Position numbers and translations under genes: made by a program
Part shown: positions 15,334-24,550 of the stretch, in pieces
Position numbering within the stretch: position 1 is the first letter of the stretch
How the letters are laid out: each line of letters starts with the position of its first letter
Notes under the pieces: model-generated
What the model saw: the letters and a program-made list of their open reading frames with translations, nothing else
The model's database searches: none
Told to the model about the DNA's origin: nothing
Assembly: GCF_900111835.1 (NCBI RefSeq)
Contig: NZ_FOJP01000020.1
Span: forward strand, 62,001 to 126,000
Source: Metapseudomonas otitidis
GTDB lineage: Bacteria; Pseudomonadota; Gammaproteobacteria; Pseudomonadales; Pseudomonadaceae
Length of the DNA: 64,000 bases
Direction: 5' to 3'

Positions 15334-15951
15334 ATGTCCGAACTCGATCTTTCCAGTGATGAATCCCGCGTCAGCTACGGCATTGGCCGCCAGTTGGGTG
15401 ACCAGATCCGTGACAACCCCCCGCCCGGCGTGAGCATCGATGCCGTGGTCGCCGGCCTGCGCGACGCCTTTGCCGGCCAGGAAAGCCGTGTCGACGCGGC
15501 CGACCTGAACGCGGCGTTCCGGGTCATCCGCGAGCGCATGCAGGCCCAGGCCCAGGCCAAGGCTGAAGCGGCGGCTGGCGAAGGCCGCGCCTACCTGGCA
15601 GAGAACGCCAAGCGCGAAGGCGTGACCGTGCTGCCGTCCGGCCTGCAGTTCGAGGTGCTGGTGGCAGGCGAGGGCGCCAAGCCGTCGGCCGAAGACACCG
15701 TGCGCACCCACTACCACGGCACGCTGATCGACGGCACCGTGTTCGACAGCTCCTACAACCGTGGCGAGCCGGCCGAGTTCCCGGTGGGTGGCGTGATCCC
15801 GGGCTGGGTCGAGGCCCTGCAACTGATGAATGCCGGCAGCAAGTGGCGCCTGCACGTGCCCAGCGAGCTGGCCTATGGCGCGCAGGGTGTGGGCAGCATC
15901 CCGCCCCACAGCGTGCTGGTGTTCGACGTGGAGCTGCTGGCGATCCTCTGA
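15334..15951 (+). CDS. fklB: FKBP-type peptidyl-prolyl isomerase FklB
   Basis: A 205-residue FKBP22-like isomerase, close to E. coli FklB (206). The N-terminal helical dimerisation domain spans about residues 1-90 and includes an alanine/glutamine-rich helix. The C-terminal FKBP domain has hallmark residues HYHGTLIDGTVFDSSYNRG, PVGGVIPGWVEAL and LAYGAQG. No signal peptide is seen, so it is cytoplasmic. The start at 15334 (MSELDLSSDESRVSYGIG) follows GCGGAG; an in-frame ATG 15 nt upstream is less well placed. Hairpins follow the stop. Confidence 0.93.
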   Translation: MSELDLSSDESRVSYGIGRQLGDQIRDNPPPGVSIDAVVAGLRDAFAGQESRVDAADLNAAFRVIRERMQAQAQAKAEAAAGEGRAYLAENAKREGVTVLPSGLQFEVLVAGEGAKPSAEDTVRTHYHGTLIDGTVFDSSYNRGEPAEFPVGGVIPGWVEALQLMNAGSKWRLHVPSELAYGAQGVGSIPPHSVLVFDVELLAIL

Positions 15952-15966
15952 TCCCGCAAAGAGCGA

Positions 15967-16055
15967 TGCCCGGGCTGGCCGTCCTGGCCCGCCCGGGCAC
16001 CTGCGGGGCCTTGTCGGCCCCGTTTGCAGGCGGGCGCCCCGGGGCGCCCGCTTGC
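15967..16055. repeat. Three successive inverted repeats after fklB
   Basis: Between fklB and the convergent small gene lie three palindromes. TGCCCGGGC/GCCCGGGCA is at 15967-15999. CGGGGCC-TTGTC-GGCCCCG followed by TTT is at 16004-16022 and is a plausible weak fklB terminator. A 30-bp near-perfect palindrome centred on 16040/16041 (GCGGGCGCCCC and its complement) occupies 16026-16055. The density is unusual for 90 bp. Confidence 0.6.
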
Positions 16056-16087
16056 GGGTGGCGCGTCCTGCACCACCCGGATCTCCG

Positions 16088-16336
16088 TCATGCCAGGTGG
16101 GCGTCCTGTTGCGGCCTCAAGGCCCGCGCGTAGCAGAATAGGAAGAGGTTGCGCACCAGTTCCTTGAGCACCAGCGGCTCGCTGGAGTTCAGCCCGGCGA
16201 GGTCGAGGTCGCCCTGGTCACGCAGTTCGTCGAGGGCTTCTTCTTCCAGCACGGCGCAGATTTCCCCGGTTTCACGGTGGAGGATGCGCAGGTAGGGGTG
16301 GGGGCGATCCAGCCAGGCATCGATCAGGTAGGTCAT
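16088..16336 (-). CDS. Small conserved protein (PA4570-like), likely iron-regulated
   Basis: An 82-residue acidic protein starting MTYLIDAWLDRPHPYLRIL, with no known domain. In P. aeruginosa a small hypothetical gene (PA4570) occupies the same place next to ispB, so synteny supports it as a real gene. An AAGGAG ribosome-binding site lies 7 nt before the ATG. A Fur-box-like palindrome 28 bp upstream of the start suggests repression by Fur with iron. The function is unknown. Confidence 0.85.
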   Translation of the reverse strand: MTYLIDAWLDRPHPYLRILHRETGEICAVLEEEALDELRDQGDLDLAGLNSSEPLVLKELVRNLFLFCYARALRPQQDAHLA

Positions 16337-16363
16337 GGCTCATCTCCTTGAAAAGCTGTGAGA

Positions 16364-16384
16364 TGAGAATAATTCCTATTATCA
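16364..16384 (-). promoter_or_regulatory. Fur-box-like operator
   Basis: The sequence TGAGAATAATTCCTATTATCA resembles the Fur consensus (GATAATGATAATCATTATC) and stands out as AT-rich within GC-rich DNA. It lies 28 bp upstream of the start codon of the small gene at 16088-16336, where Fur would block the promoter. Confidence 0.6.
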
Positions 16385-16436
16385 AAATAGCAAGGGTCTA
16401 TCGGTGCCTTTCGTCGCCAGCTGTTTCCTGCGGGCA

Positions 16437-16466
16437 TGAAAAAGCCCGCCATGTGAGGCGGGCTTT
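16437..16466 (-). terminator. Intrinsic terminator of ispB
   Basis: A perfect 10-bp stem AAAGCCCGCC/GGCGGGCTTT with a 6-nt loop, followed on the minus strand by a short T run. It lies 18 bp after the ispB stop codon. Confidence 0.85.
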
Positions 16467-16483
16467 CCGGTGGGCGCTCTGGC

Positions 16484-17452
16484 TCAGTGTGTGCGGGCGA
16501 CGGCGAACTGCGTCAGCTCGATCATGGCGTCGCGGTGCTCGCTGGGCGGCAGGGCATCCAGGCAGGCGATGGCGCGCTCGGCATAGTCGCGGGCGAGGCG
16601 GGCGGTGTAGTCGAGGGCGCCGGCGGCTTCCACGGCTTCGCGGATGCCTTCCAGGTCCTGGCTGCCGCCTTGCTGGATGGCCTTGCGGACCAGTGCGGCC
16701 TGCTCGGGGCTACCGTCACGCATGGTGACGATCAGCGGCAGGGTCGGCTTGCCTTCGGCGAGGTCGTCACCGACGTTCTTGCCGAGGGTGGCGGCGTCGC
16801 CACGGTAGTCGAGCAGGTCGTCCACCAGTTGGAAGGCGATGCCCAGGTAGTCACCGAAGGTCCGCAGGGCTTCGGCCTGGGCTTCGCTGGCGCCGGCGAG
16901 TACGGCGGCACTGTGGGTGGAGGCCTCGAAGAGCATCGCGGTCTTGCCGCGGATGACTTCCATATAGGTCTCTTCAGTGGTACTGGCGTCGCGGATCTTC
17001 GACAGCTGCAGCACTTCACCTTCGGCGATGACGCGAGTGGCCTGGGAAATGATGCGCATCACCGGCATGGAGCCCAGCTCGACCATCATTTCGAAGGAGC
17101 GCGCGTAGAGGAAGTCGCCCACCAGTACGCTCGGCGCGTTGCCCCACAGGGCATTGGCGGTGGAGCGGCCGCGACGCAGGCCCGAGGCATCGACGACGTC
17201 GTCGTGCAGCAGGGTGGAGGTGTGCAGGAATTCGATGGTGGCGGCCAGCAGGCGCAGCTGGTCGCCGCCGAACCCGAGGGCATTGCCGCTGAGCAGGACC
17301 AGCAGCGGGCGCAGGCGCTTGCCGCCGGCGGAGACGATGTAGTCGCCGATTTTCTCGACCAGGGGTACGCGGGAGGTGAGTTGCCGACGGATGATGTCGT
17401 CGACTGCGGTAAAATCGTCCGCCACCACGCGGTAGAAGGCCTGGGGTTGCAT
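16484..17452 (-). CDS. ispB: Octaprenyl-type polyprenyl diphosphate synthase
   Basis: Builds the long isoprenoid side chain of ubiquinone by adding isopentenyl units to farnesyl diphosphate. The 322-residue protein has both aspartate-rich motifs, DDVVD (residues 84-88, first DD motif) and DDLLD (near 212), as well as the GGKRLRP substrate-binding motif (43-49). An AAAGGAG ribosome-binding site precedes the ATG. It diverges from the rplU-rpmA operon, the arrangement found in other Pseudomonas. The chain length of the product (C40 or C45) cannot be told by eye. Confidence 0.95.
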   Translation of the reverse strand: MQPQAFYRVVADDFTAVDDIIRRQLTSRVPLVEKIGDYIVSAGGKRLRPLLVLLSGNALGFGGDQLRLLAATIEFLHTSTLLHDDVVDASGLRRGRSTANALWGNAPSVLVGDFLYARSFEMMVELGSMPVMRIISQATRVIAEGEVLQLSKIRDASTTEETYMEVIRGKTAMLFEASTHSAAVLAGASEAQAEALRTFGDYLGIAFQLVDDLLDYRGDAATLGKNVGDDLAEGKPTLPLIVTMRDGSPEQAALVRKAIQQGGSQDLEGIREAVEAAGALDYTARLARDYAERAIACLDALPPSEHRDAMIELTQFAVARTH

Positions 17453-17531
17453 CAGCGAGGGGTGCTCCTTTGAGAATGCGCGGCATGCTAGGGGGCGGGT
17501 AGGGGGCTGTCAAGGCAAGCCCCGCCGGTGC

Positions 17532-17560
17532 TTGCGCGGCTTTTGCAGCTTGCGTACAAT
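17532..17560 (+). promoter_or_regulatory. Sigma70 promoter of rplU-rpmA
   Basis: TTGCGC (17532-17537) and TACAAT (17555-17560) are spaced by 17 bp. The start site would fall near 17567, giving a roughly 130-nt leader before rplU, long enough for regulation but without a motif I can name. Confidence 0.55.
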
Positions 17561-17696
17561 CGCGGCCCCTGAACTTCCTTGGGCATTTCCCTGCCTTACG
17601 CAATTGCACGGGTTCCAGTTCCGGCCCCATGCAGCCATGCCGACCCATTCCTCTTTCTATAAAGCGTCGGGTGAGCAGGTTTAACGGAGAAAATCC

Positions 17697-18008
17697 ATGT
17701 ACGCAGTTATCGTTACCGGCGGCAAGCAGTACAAAGTCGCTGAAGGTGAATTCCTGAAGATCGAGAAGCTGGAAGTCGCCACTGGCGAATCCGTGACTTT
17801 CGATCGCGTTCTGCTGATCGGCAATGGCGACGACGTGAAAATCGGCGCTCCGGTTGTCGATGGCGCCAAAGTGGTTGCCGAAGTGGTCTCTCAAGGCCGT
17901 CACGACAAGGTTCGCATCATCAAGTTCCGTCGTCGTAAGCACCACATGAAGCGTCAGGGCCACCGCCAGTGGTTCACTGAAATCAAAATCACCGGCATCC
18001 AGGCCTAA
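17697..18008 (+). CDS. rplU: 50S ribosomal protein L21
   Basis: A 103-residue ribosomal protein of the large subunit that contacts 23S rRNA. The sequence [14 protein letters not shown] and the C-terminal [13 protein letters not shown] are typical of the family. A GGAG site precedes the ATG. It is followed after 24 bp by rpmA, and the two form the usual L21-L27 operon ending in an intrinsic terminator before obg. Local codon use is less GC-biased, as in highly expressed genes. Confidence 0.98.
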   Translation: MYAVIVTGGKQYKVAEGEFLKIEKLEVATGESVTFDRVLLIGNGDDVKIGAPVVDGAKVVAEVVSQGRHDKVRIIKFRRRKHHMKRQGHRQWFTEIKITGIQA

Positions 18009-18032
18009 TTTCCTTTTTGGAGGATTTGACTC

Positions 18033-18290
18033 ATGGCACACAAAAAAGCTGGCGGTTCTACCCGCAACGGTCGCGACTCAGAAAGTAAACGCCTTGGCGT
18101 GAAACTGTACGGCGGCCAGGTCATCAAGGCCGGCAACATCATCGTTCGTCAGCGTGGCACCAAGTTCCACGCCGGCGTTGGCGTTGGCCTGGGCAAGGAC
18201 CACACCCTGTTCGCGAAAGTGGACGGCGTTGTGAAGTTCGAGGTCAAAGGCGCCTTCGGTCGCAAGTACGTGAGCGTCGTCGCGGCCTAA
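18033..18290 (+). CDS. rpmA: 50S ribosomal protein L27
   Basis: An 85-residue ribosomal protein whose N-terminal tail reaches the peptidyl-transferase centre. It begins [18 protein letters not shown], the diagnostic N-terminus of the family without the cleaved extension seen in Firmicutes. A TTGGAGGA ribosome-binding site lies upstream. It is the second gene of the rplU-rpmA operon. Confidence 0.98.
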   Translation: MAHKKAGGSTRNGRDSESKRLGVKLYGGQVIKAGNIIVRQRGTKFHAGVGVGLGKDHTLFAKVDGVVKFEVKGAFGRKYVSVVAA

Positions 18291-18305
18291 TCGCGATCTC
18301 GCTGC

Positions 18306-18335
18306 AAAAGCCCTGTCTCGCGACGGGGCTTTTTT
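18306..18335 (+). terminator. Intrinsic terminator after rpmA
   Basis: A 12-bp stem of AAAAGCCC/GGGCTTTT extended by GTC/GAC, with loop TCGC and a T run. It separates the ribosomal operon from obg, which probably also receives read-through. Confidence 0.88.
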
Positions 18336-18343
18336 GTTTCTGA

Positions 18344-19648
<1,305 letters not shown>

Positions 19649-19731
19649 TGACCGCGCCTTCGGGCGCACCGGATGATCGCCATAGGCTGTGCGCCATGGG
19701 CCGCACGGCTTTCTAGCTAAGGTTGGAAGAT

Positions 19732-20850
19732 ATGCGGGACAAGGTGACTGGCGCGCAGCGCTGGGTGGTGAAGATCGGCAGTGCTTTGCTGACCGCTGAT
19801 GGACGTGGCCTCGATCGCGATGCCATGGCGGTGTGGGTGGAGCAGATGGTGGCGCTGCGCAATGCGGGCGTCGAACTGGTGCTGGTGTCGTCCGGCGCGG
19901 TAGCGGCGGGCATGAGCCGGTTGGGCTGGAACACCCGCCCGAAGGCCATGCACGAGCTGCAGGCTGCGGCTGCCGTCGGCCAGATGGGGCTGGTGCAGGC
20001 CTGGGAATCCAGTTTTGCCGAGCACGGCCGTGGCACCGCCCAGATCCTCCTGACTCACGACGACCTTTCCGACCGCAAGCGCTACCTCAATGCGCGCAGC
20101 ACCCTGCGTGCGCTGGTCGACCTGGGCGTGATTCCCGTCATCAACGAGAACGACACGGTTGTCACCGATGAGATCCGCTTCGGTGACAATGACACCCTGG
20201 CGGCCCTGGTGGCCAACCTGGTGGAGGCGGACCTGCTGGTCATCCTCACCGACCGCGATGGCATGTTCGATGCCGATCCGCGTCACAACCCCGATGCCCA
20301 GCTGATTTTCGAAGCGCGTGCCGATGACCCGGCGCTGGACGCCGTGGCGGGTGGCACCGGTGGCGCGCTGGGGCGCGGTGGCATGCAGACCAAGCTGCGT
20401 GCAGCGCGCCTGGCGGCGCGCTCCGGGGCGCATACGATCATCGTCGGTGGCCGTATCGAGCGCGTGCTGGATCGCCTGAAGAGCGGCGAACGCCTGGGTA
20501 CGCTCCTGGCGCCCGAGCGCGGCATGCTGGCCGCCCGCAAGCAGTGGCTGGCCGGCCACCTGCAGACCCGCGGCACCCTGGTGCTGGATGCGGGGGCGGT
20601 GAAGGCGCTGCGTGCCGATCACAAGAGTCTGCTACCGGTGGGTGTGAAGGCGGTGCAGGGCAGCTTCCGTCGGGGTGAGATGGTGGTCTGTGTCGACCCC
20701 GAAGGGGGCGAGGTGGCGCGTGGCCTGGTGAACTACAGCGCTCTGGAAGCGCAGAAGATCATTGGCCAGTCGTCCGAGATGGTGGAGAAGCTGCTGGGCT
20801 ATGTCGGTGAGCCCGAACTGGTGCACCGGGACAACCTGGTCCTGGTCTGA
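19732..20850 (+). CDS. proB: Glutamate 5-kinase
   Basis: Catalyses the first, feedback-inhibited step of proline synthesis, phosphorylating glutamate. The 372-residue protein has an amino-acid kinase domain ([10 protein letters not shown] near the start, [37 protein letters not shown] ILTDRDGMF) and a C-terminal PUA domain from about residue 280. The ATG at 19732 follows AAGG; a TTG three codons upstream is the alternative. The order obg-proB is conserved in Pseudomonas. Confidence 0.96.
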   Translation: MRDKVTGAQRWVVKIGSALLTADGRGLDRDAMAVWVEQMVALRNAGVELVLVSSGAVAAGMSRLGWNTRPKAMHELQAAAAVGQMGLVQAWESSFAEHGRGTAQILLTHDDLSDRKRYLNARSTLRALVDLGVIPVINENDTVVTDEIRFGDNDTLAALVANLVEADLLVILTDRDGMFDADPRHNPDAQLIFEARADDPALDAVAGGTGGALGRGGMQTKLRAARLAARSGAHTIIVGGRIERVLDRLKSGERLGTLLAPERGMLAARKQWLAGHLQTRGTLVLDAGAVKALRADHKSLLPVGVKAVQGSFRRGEMVVCVDPEGGEVARGLVNYSALEAQKIIGQSSEMVEKLLGYVGEPELVHRDNLVLV

Positions 20851-20862
20851 CGAGGAGGTGTC

Positions 20863-21327
20863 ATGAGGCTTCTGAAGGGATTGCTGGCGGCCGTGGCCGC
20901 GATGCCGTTGCTGGTGGCGGCCGAGGAGATCGGCTCGGTCTCCACGGTGTTCAAGTGGCTGGGGCCCAATGACAAGATCGTCATCGAGGCGTTCGACGAT
21001 CCCAAGGTGGAAGGGGTGACCTGCTACCTGTCGCGAGCCAAGACTGGTGGCGTGAAAGGTGGCCTGGGTCTGGCCGAGGATCGCGCGGAGGCTTCCATTG
21101 CCTGTCGGCAGGTGGGGCCGGTGCGTTTCACGGCTGAGCTGAAGGATGGCGAGGAGGTGTTCAAGGAGCGCACCTCGCTGGTGTTCAAGACCATGCAGGT
21201 GGTGCGCTTCTTCGATCGCAAGCGCAACACGCTCGTCTATCTGGTCTACAGCGACCGGATCATCGAGGGCAGTCCGCAGAATGCGGTGACGGCCATTCCG
21301 ATCATGCCCTGGCCGAACAAGCCCTGA
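20863..21327 (+). CDS. creA: CreA family periplasmic protein
   Basis: A 154-residue protein of the CreA family (PF05981). The signal peptide [20 protein letters not shown] directs it to the periplasm. The family signature [24 protein letters not shown] is obvious. Two Cys (CYLSRAK and IACRQVG) probably form a disulphide. The function is unknown. It starts 12 bp after proB with a GAGGAGG ribosome-binding site and is followed by an intrinsic terminator. Confidence 0.92.
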   Translation: MRLLKGLLAAVAAMPLLVAAEEIGSVSTVFKWLGPNDKIVIEAFDDPKVEGVTCYLSRAKTGGVKGGLGLAEDRAEASIACRQVGPVRFTAELKDGEEVFKERTSLVFKTMQVVRFFDRKRNTLVYLVYSDRIIEGSPQNAVTAIPIMPWPNKP

Positions 21328-21338
21328 GTCAACGATGG

Positions 21339-21365
21339 AAAGCCCGGTTCGCCGGGCTTTTTATT
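21339..21365 (+). terminator. Intrinsic terminator after creA
   Basis: AAAGCCCGG-TTCG-CCGGGCTTT, a 9-bp stem with a TTCG tetraloop followed by a T-rich run. It ends the obg/proB/creA unit. Confidence 0.9.
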
Positions 21366-21400
21366 GCCTGGCGGATGTGCAGTGCCAAATCGCGGGCAAT

Positions 21401-21427
21401 AAAAAACCGGCCATCAGGCCGGTTTTT
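21401..21427 (-). terminator. Intrinsic terminator after rpsT
   Basis: AAAAACCGGCC/GGCCGGTTTTT with a 4-nt loop. Flanking A and T runs make it functional in both directions; on the minus strand it lies 15 bp after the rpsT stop codon. Confidence 0.9.
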
Positions 21428-21442
21428 CGTACAAGAACGAGC

Positions 21443-21718
21443 TTAGGCAGCAGCCTGGCCCAGCGCCTTGATGTGCGCGTTCAGGCGGCTCTTGTGACGA
21501 GCGGCCTTGTTCTTGTGGATGATGCCTTTGTCGGCCATGCGGTCGATGACCGGTACAGCAGCGGTGTAGGCTGCTTGAGCCTTGGGCAGGTCCTTGGCGT
21601 CGAGCGCCTTGACTACGTTTTTGATGTAGGTACGGACCATGGAGCGCAGGCTGGCGTTATGGCTACGACGCTTCTCAGCCTGTTTCGCGCGTTTTTTGGC
21701 AGAAGGTGTATTGGCCAC
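21443..21718 (-). CDS. rpsT: 30S ribosomal protein S20
   Basis: A 91-residue small-subunit protein binding 16S rRNA. The sequence [20 protein letters not shown] is diagnostic. The start codon is GTG at 21718 with a GAGGAGC ribosome-binding site 6-8 nt upstream. A longer frame from 21781 is not supported, because S20 always begins [10 protein letters not shown] or similar. It is transcribed opposite to creA and murJ, with its own terminator. Confidence 0.97.
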   Translation of the reverse strand: MANTPSAKKRAKQAEKRRSHNASLRSMVRTYIKNVVKALDAKDLPKAQAAYTAAVPVIDRMADKGIIHKNKAARHKSRLNAHIKALGQAAA

Positions 21719-21952
21719 CGTCAAGCTCCTCGGAAACTGGGGGGATACGAACAAATAAGGCCGCGAATCATGCCGATGCACTGTGGCGATGTCAAGGGCG
21801 GTTGAGTGCCCTTGCCGTGGCGGGCGACGAGCGTGCAGCGTGATTTCTTCGCTGCGCAGCTCTACACTCGCGCGCTCCGGGGCTGCCCGGGCGTCGGCTT
21901 CTGCGGTCGCGCATTCTTTCCTTCGGCCTCCTGGGATGCAAGCTTTTACGTC

Positions 21953-23491
21953 ATGAATCTGCTCAAGTCGCTGGCCGCCGTCAGCTCCATCACCATGCTG
22001 TCGCGGGTACTGGGCTTCGTTCGCGACACCATCGTGGCACGTGCCTTCGGTGCCGGCATGGCCACGGATGCCTTCTTCGTCGCCTTCAAGCTGCCCAACC
22101 TGCTGCGGCGGATCTTCGCCGAGGGGGCCTTCTCCCAGGCCTTCGTCCCGATCCTGGCGGAGTACAAGAGCCAGCAGGGCGAGGAGGCGACCCGGACCTT
22201 CATCGCCTACGTGGCGGGGCTGCTGACCCTGGCGCTGGCGCTGGTCACGGCGCTGGGCATTCTTGCGGCGCCCTGGGTGATCTATGCCACCGCTCCCGGC
22301 TTCACCGACACCCAGGAGAAGTTCGAGCTGACCACCGACCTGTTGCGGGTCACCTTTCCCTATATCTTCCTGATCTCGTTGTCGTCACTGGCGGGTGCGG
22401 TGCTGAACACCTGGAACCGCTTTGCGGTGCCGGCCTTCGTGCCGACGCTGCTGAACGTGGCGATGATCGTCTTTGCGGTGTTCCTCACGCCTTATTTCCA
22501 TCCGCCGGTGATGGCGCTGGCCTGGGCGACCCTGGCGGGCGGGCTGGCCCAGTTGCTGTTCCAGCTGCCGGCGCTCAAGCGCATCGGCATGCTCGTGCTG
22601 CCGCGCCTGAACCTGCGCGATACCGGCGTCTGGCGGGTGCTGAAGCAGATGGGGCCGGCCATCTTCGGGGTCTCGGTGAGCCAGATCTCGCTGATCATCA
22701 ACACCATCTTCGCGTCCTTCCTGGTAGCCGGCTCGGTGTCCTGGATGTACTACGCCGACCGCCTGATGGAGCTGCCCTCCGGTGTGCTTGGCGTGGCGCT
22801 CGGCACCATCCTGCTGCCGTCGCTGGCCAAGACCTACGCCAATGACGACCGCACGGCCTATTCCGAGCTGCTGGATTGGGGGCTGCGCCTGTGCTTCCTG
22901 CTGGTGCTGCCCTGCGCCCTGGCGTTGGCGCTGCTCGCCGAGCCGCTGACGGTTTCGCTGTTCCAGTACGGCAAGTTCACCGCCCATGACGCGCTGATGA
23001 CCCAGCGCGCGCTGATCGCCTACGCCGTCGGTCTGCTCGGGATCATCCTGGTGAAGGTCCTGGCGCCTGGCTTCTATGCCCGGCAGAACATCCGCACCCC
23101 GGTGCGTATCGCCCTGCTGACCCTGGTGGTGACCCAGTTGCTCAACCTGGTGCTGATCGGGCCCTTGCAGCATGCCGGCCTGGCCCTGGCCATCGGGCTG
23201 GCGGCCTGCCTCAACGCGGCGTTGCTGTTCTGGCAACTGCGCCGGCAGCGTCTTTTCCTGCCACAGCCGGGCTGGGGCGTGTTCCTGCTCAAGCTGCTGG
23301 TAGCGGTTGCGGTGATGGGGGCGGTCCTGGTGCTGGGCGCTGCCTGGCTGCCGGCCTGGGACAGCGGTGGCATGCCCGAGCGTCTGGCGCGGCTGATGCT
23401 GCTGGTGGTCGCCGGGGCGGGCAGTTATTTCGCCACCCTGGCGGTGCTGGGTTTCCGCCTCCGCCACTTCGCCCGACGGGCTGTCCGATAG
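21953..23491 (+). CDS. murJ: Lipid II flippase MurJ
   Basis: Moves lipid II across the inner membrane for peptidoglycan synthesis. The 512-residue protein is almost wholly hydrophobic, with about 14 membrane segments. Hallmarks are [19 protein letters not shown] and [20 protein letters not shown] at the N-terminus and the basic/aromatic [12 protein letters not shown] region. The start is the [12 protein letters not shown] methionine; upstream codons to 21806 lack family similarity. It is divergent from rpsT and precedes ribF, as in other Pseudomonas. Confidence 0.96.
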   Translation: MNLLKSLAAVSSITMLSRVLGFVRDTIVARAFGAGMATDAFFVAFKLPNLLRRIFAEGAFSQAFVPILAEYKSQQGEEATRTFIAYVAGLLTLALALVTALGILAAPWVIYATAPGFTDTQEKFELTTDLLRVTFPYIFLISLSSLAGAVLNTWNRFAVPAFVPTLLNVAMIVFAVFLTPYFHPPVMALAWATLAGGLAQLLFQLPALKRIGMLVLPRLNLRDTGVWRVLKQMGPAIFGVSVSQISLIINTIFASFLVAGSVSWMYYADRLMELPSGVLGVALGTILLPSLAKTYANDDRTAYSELLDWGLRLCFLLVLPCALALALLAEPLTVSLFQYGKFTAHDALMTQRALIAYAVGLLGIILVKVLAPGFYARQNIRTPVRIALLTLVVTQLLNLVLIGPLQHAGLALAIGLAACLNAALLFWQLRRQRLFLPQPGWGVFLLKLLVAVAVMGAVLVLGAAWLPAWDSGGMPERLARLMLLVVAGAGSYFATLAVLGFRLRHFARRAVR

Positions 23492-23562
23492 CGGGGTTGT
23501 GCCCTCCGGAGAGCGGCTTTGCGACACGTCAGACGTGCCTGTTGTGATGGCGCGGCTGTGCG

Positions 23563-23568
23563 TATAAT
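23563..23568 (+). promoter_or_regulatory. -10 element upstream of ribF
   Basis: A perfect TATAAT 28 bp before the ribF start codon. The -35 region is poor (TTGTGA with only 15-bp spacing), so activity may rely on the -10 and flanks. It would drive ribF-ileS-lspA-fkpB. Confidence 0.5.
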
Positions 23569-23596
23569 CGGCCACTTTGTGAACAAGACGTGTGCT

Positions 23597-24535
23597 ATGC
23601 AGCTGGTCCGAGGTCTTCATAACCTGCGGCCCCGATCCGGGGGCTGCGTTGCCACAATCGGCAATTTCGACGGCGTCCACCGGGGTCACCAGGCCATTCT
23701 CAAGCGCCTGCGCGAACGCGCGGCCGAGCTGGGCGTACCCAGCTGCGTGGTGATCTTCGAGCCCCAGCCCCGTGAGTTCTTCGGCCCCGATACCGCCCCC
23801 GTCCGCCTGACGCGCCTGCGCGACAAGCTTGAGCTGCTGGCTGGCGAGGGCGTGGATTTCGTCCTGTGCCTGGCGTTCAACCGGCGCTTGCGCGAGCTGT
23901 CCGCTGCCGAGTTCGTCCATGCGGTGCTGGTGGAAGGGCTGGGCGTGCATCACCTGGAGATCGGTGACGACTTCCGCTTCGGCTGTGATCGCGCCGGAGA
24001 CTTCGCCTTCCTCCAGGCCGCCGGGGAGGCCGAGGGCTTCACCGTCGAAGCCGCCGCCACCGTTGAACTGGATGGCATGCGGGTCAGCAGCACCCGTGTC
24101 CGCGAGGCCCTGGCCGCCGCCGACTTCCCGCTGGCCGAGCACCTGCTCGGGCGGCCCTTCAGCATCACCGGCCGTGTCCTGCATGGCCAGAAGCTGGCCC
24201 GGCAGCTCGGCACGCCGACTGCCAACGTGCAACTCAAGCGACGCCGCGTACCGCTCTCCGGGGTTTTCCTGGTCAGCGTGGAGCTGGATGGCCAGCGCCG
24301 GCCCGGTGTCGCCAACATCGGCGTGCGCCCCACCGTGAAAGGGGATGGCAACGCCCACCTGGAAGTGCACCTGCTGGATTTCGCCGCGAACCTCTACGAC
24401 CGGCGTATCAGCGTCACCTTCCACCGCAAGCTGCGCGAAGAGCAGCGATTCGCCTCCCTGGAGGCCCTCAAGTCGGCGATCGACGCGGACGTCGCCGCAG
24501 CCCGTGCCTATTGGCAGGGCGCCCACCTTCAATGA
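23597..24535 (+). CDS. ribF: Bifunctional riboflavin kinase / FAD synthetase
   Basis: Converts riboflavin to FMN and then FAD. Of 312 residues, the N-terminal half is the FAD synthetase nucleotidyltransferase (TIGNFDGVHRGHQ with the HxGH motif, and SSTRVREAL). The C-terminal half is the riboflavin kinase domain (GRVLHGQKLARQLGTPTANV, RPGVANIGVRPTV). The start codon is at 23597. It leads the ileS-lspA-fkpB-ispH group, a conserved cluster in gammaproteobacteria. Confidence 0.96.
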   Translation: MQLVRGLHNLRPRSGGCVATIGNFDGVHRGHQAILKRLRERAAELGVPSCVVIFEPQPREFFGPDTAPVRLTRLRDKLELLAGEGVDFVLCLAFNRRLRELSAAEFVHAVLVEGLGVHHLEIGDDFRFGCDRAGDFAFLQAAGEAEGFTVEAAATVELDGMRVSSTRVREALAAADFPLAEHLLGRPFSITGRVLHGQKLARQLGTPTANVQLKRRRVPLSGVFLVSVELDGQRRPGVANIGVRPTVKGDGNAHLEVHLLDFAANLYDRRISVTFHRKLREEQRFASLEALKSAIDADVAAARAYWQGAHLQ

Positions 24536-24550
24536 TGAGCCTGGACTGAC

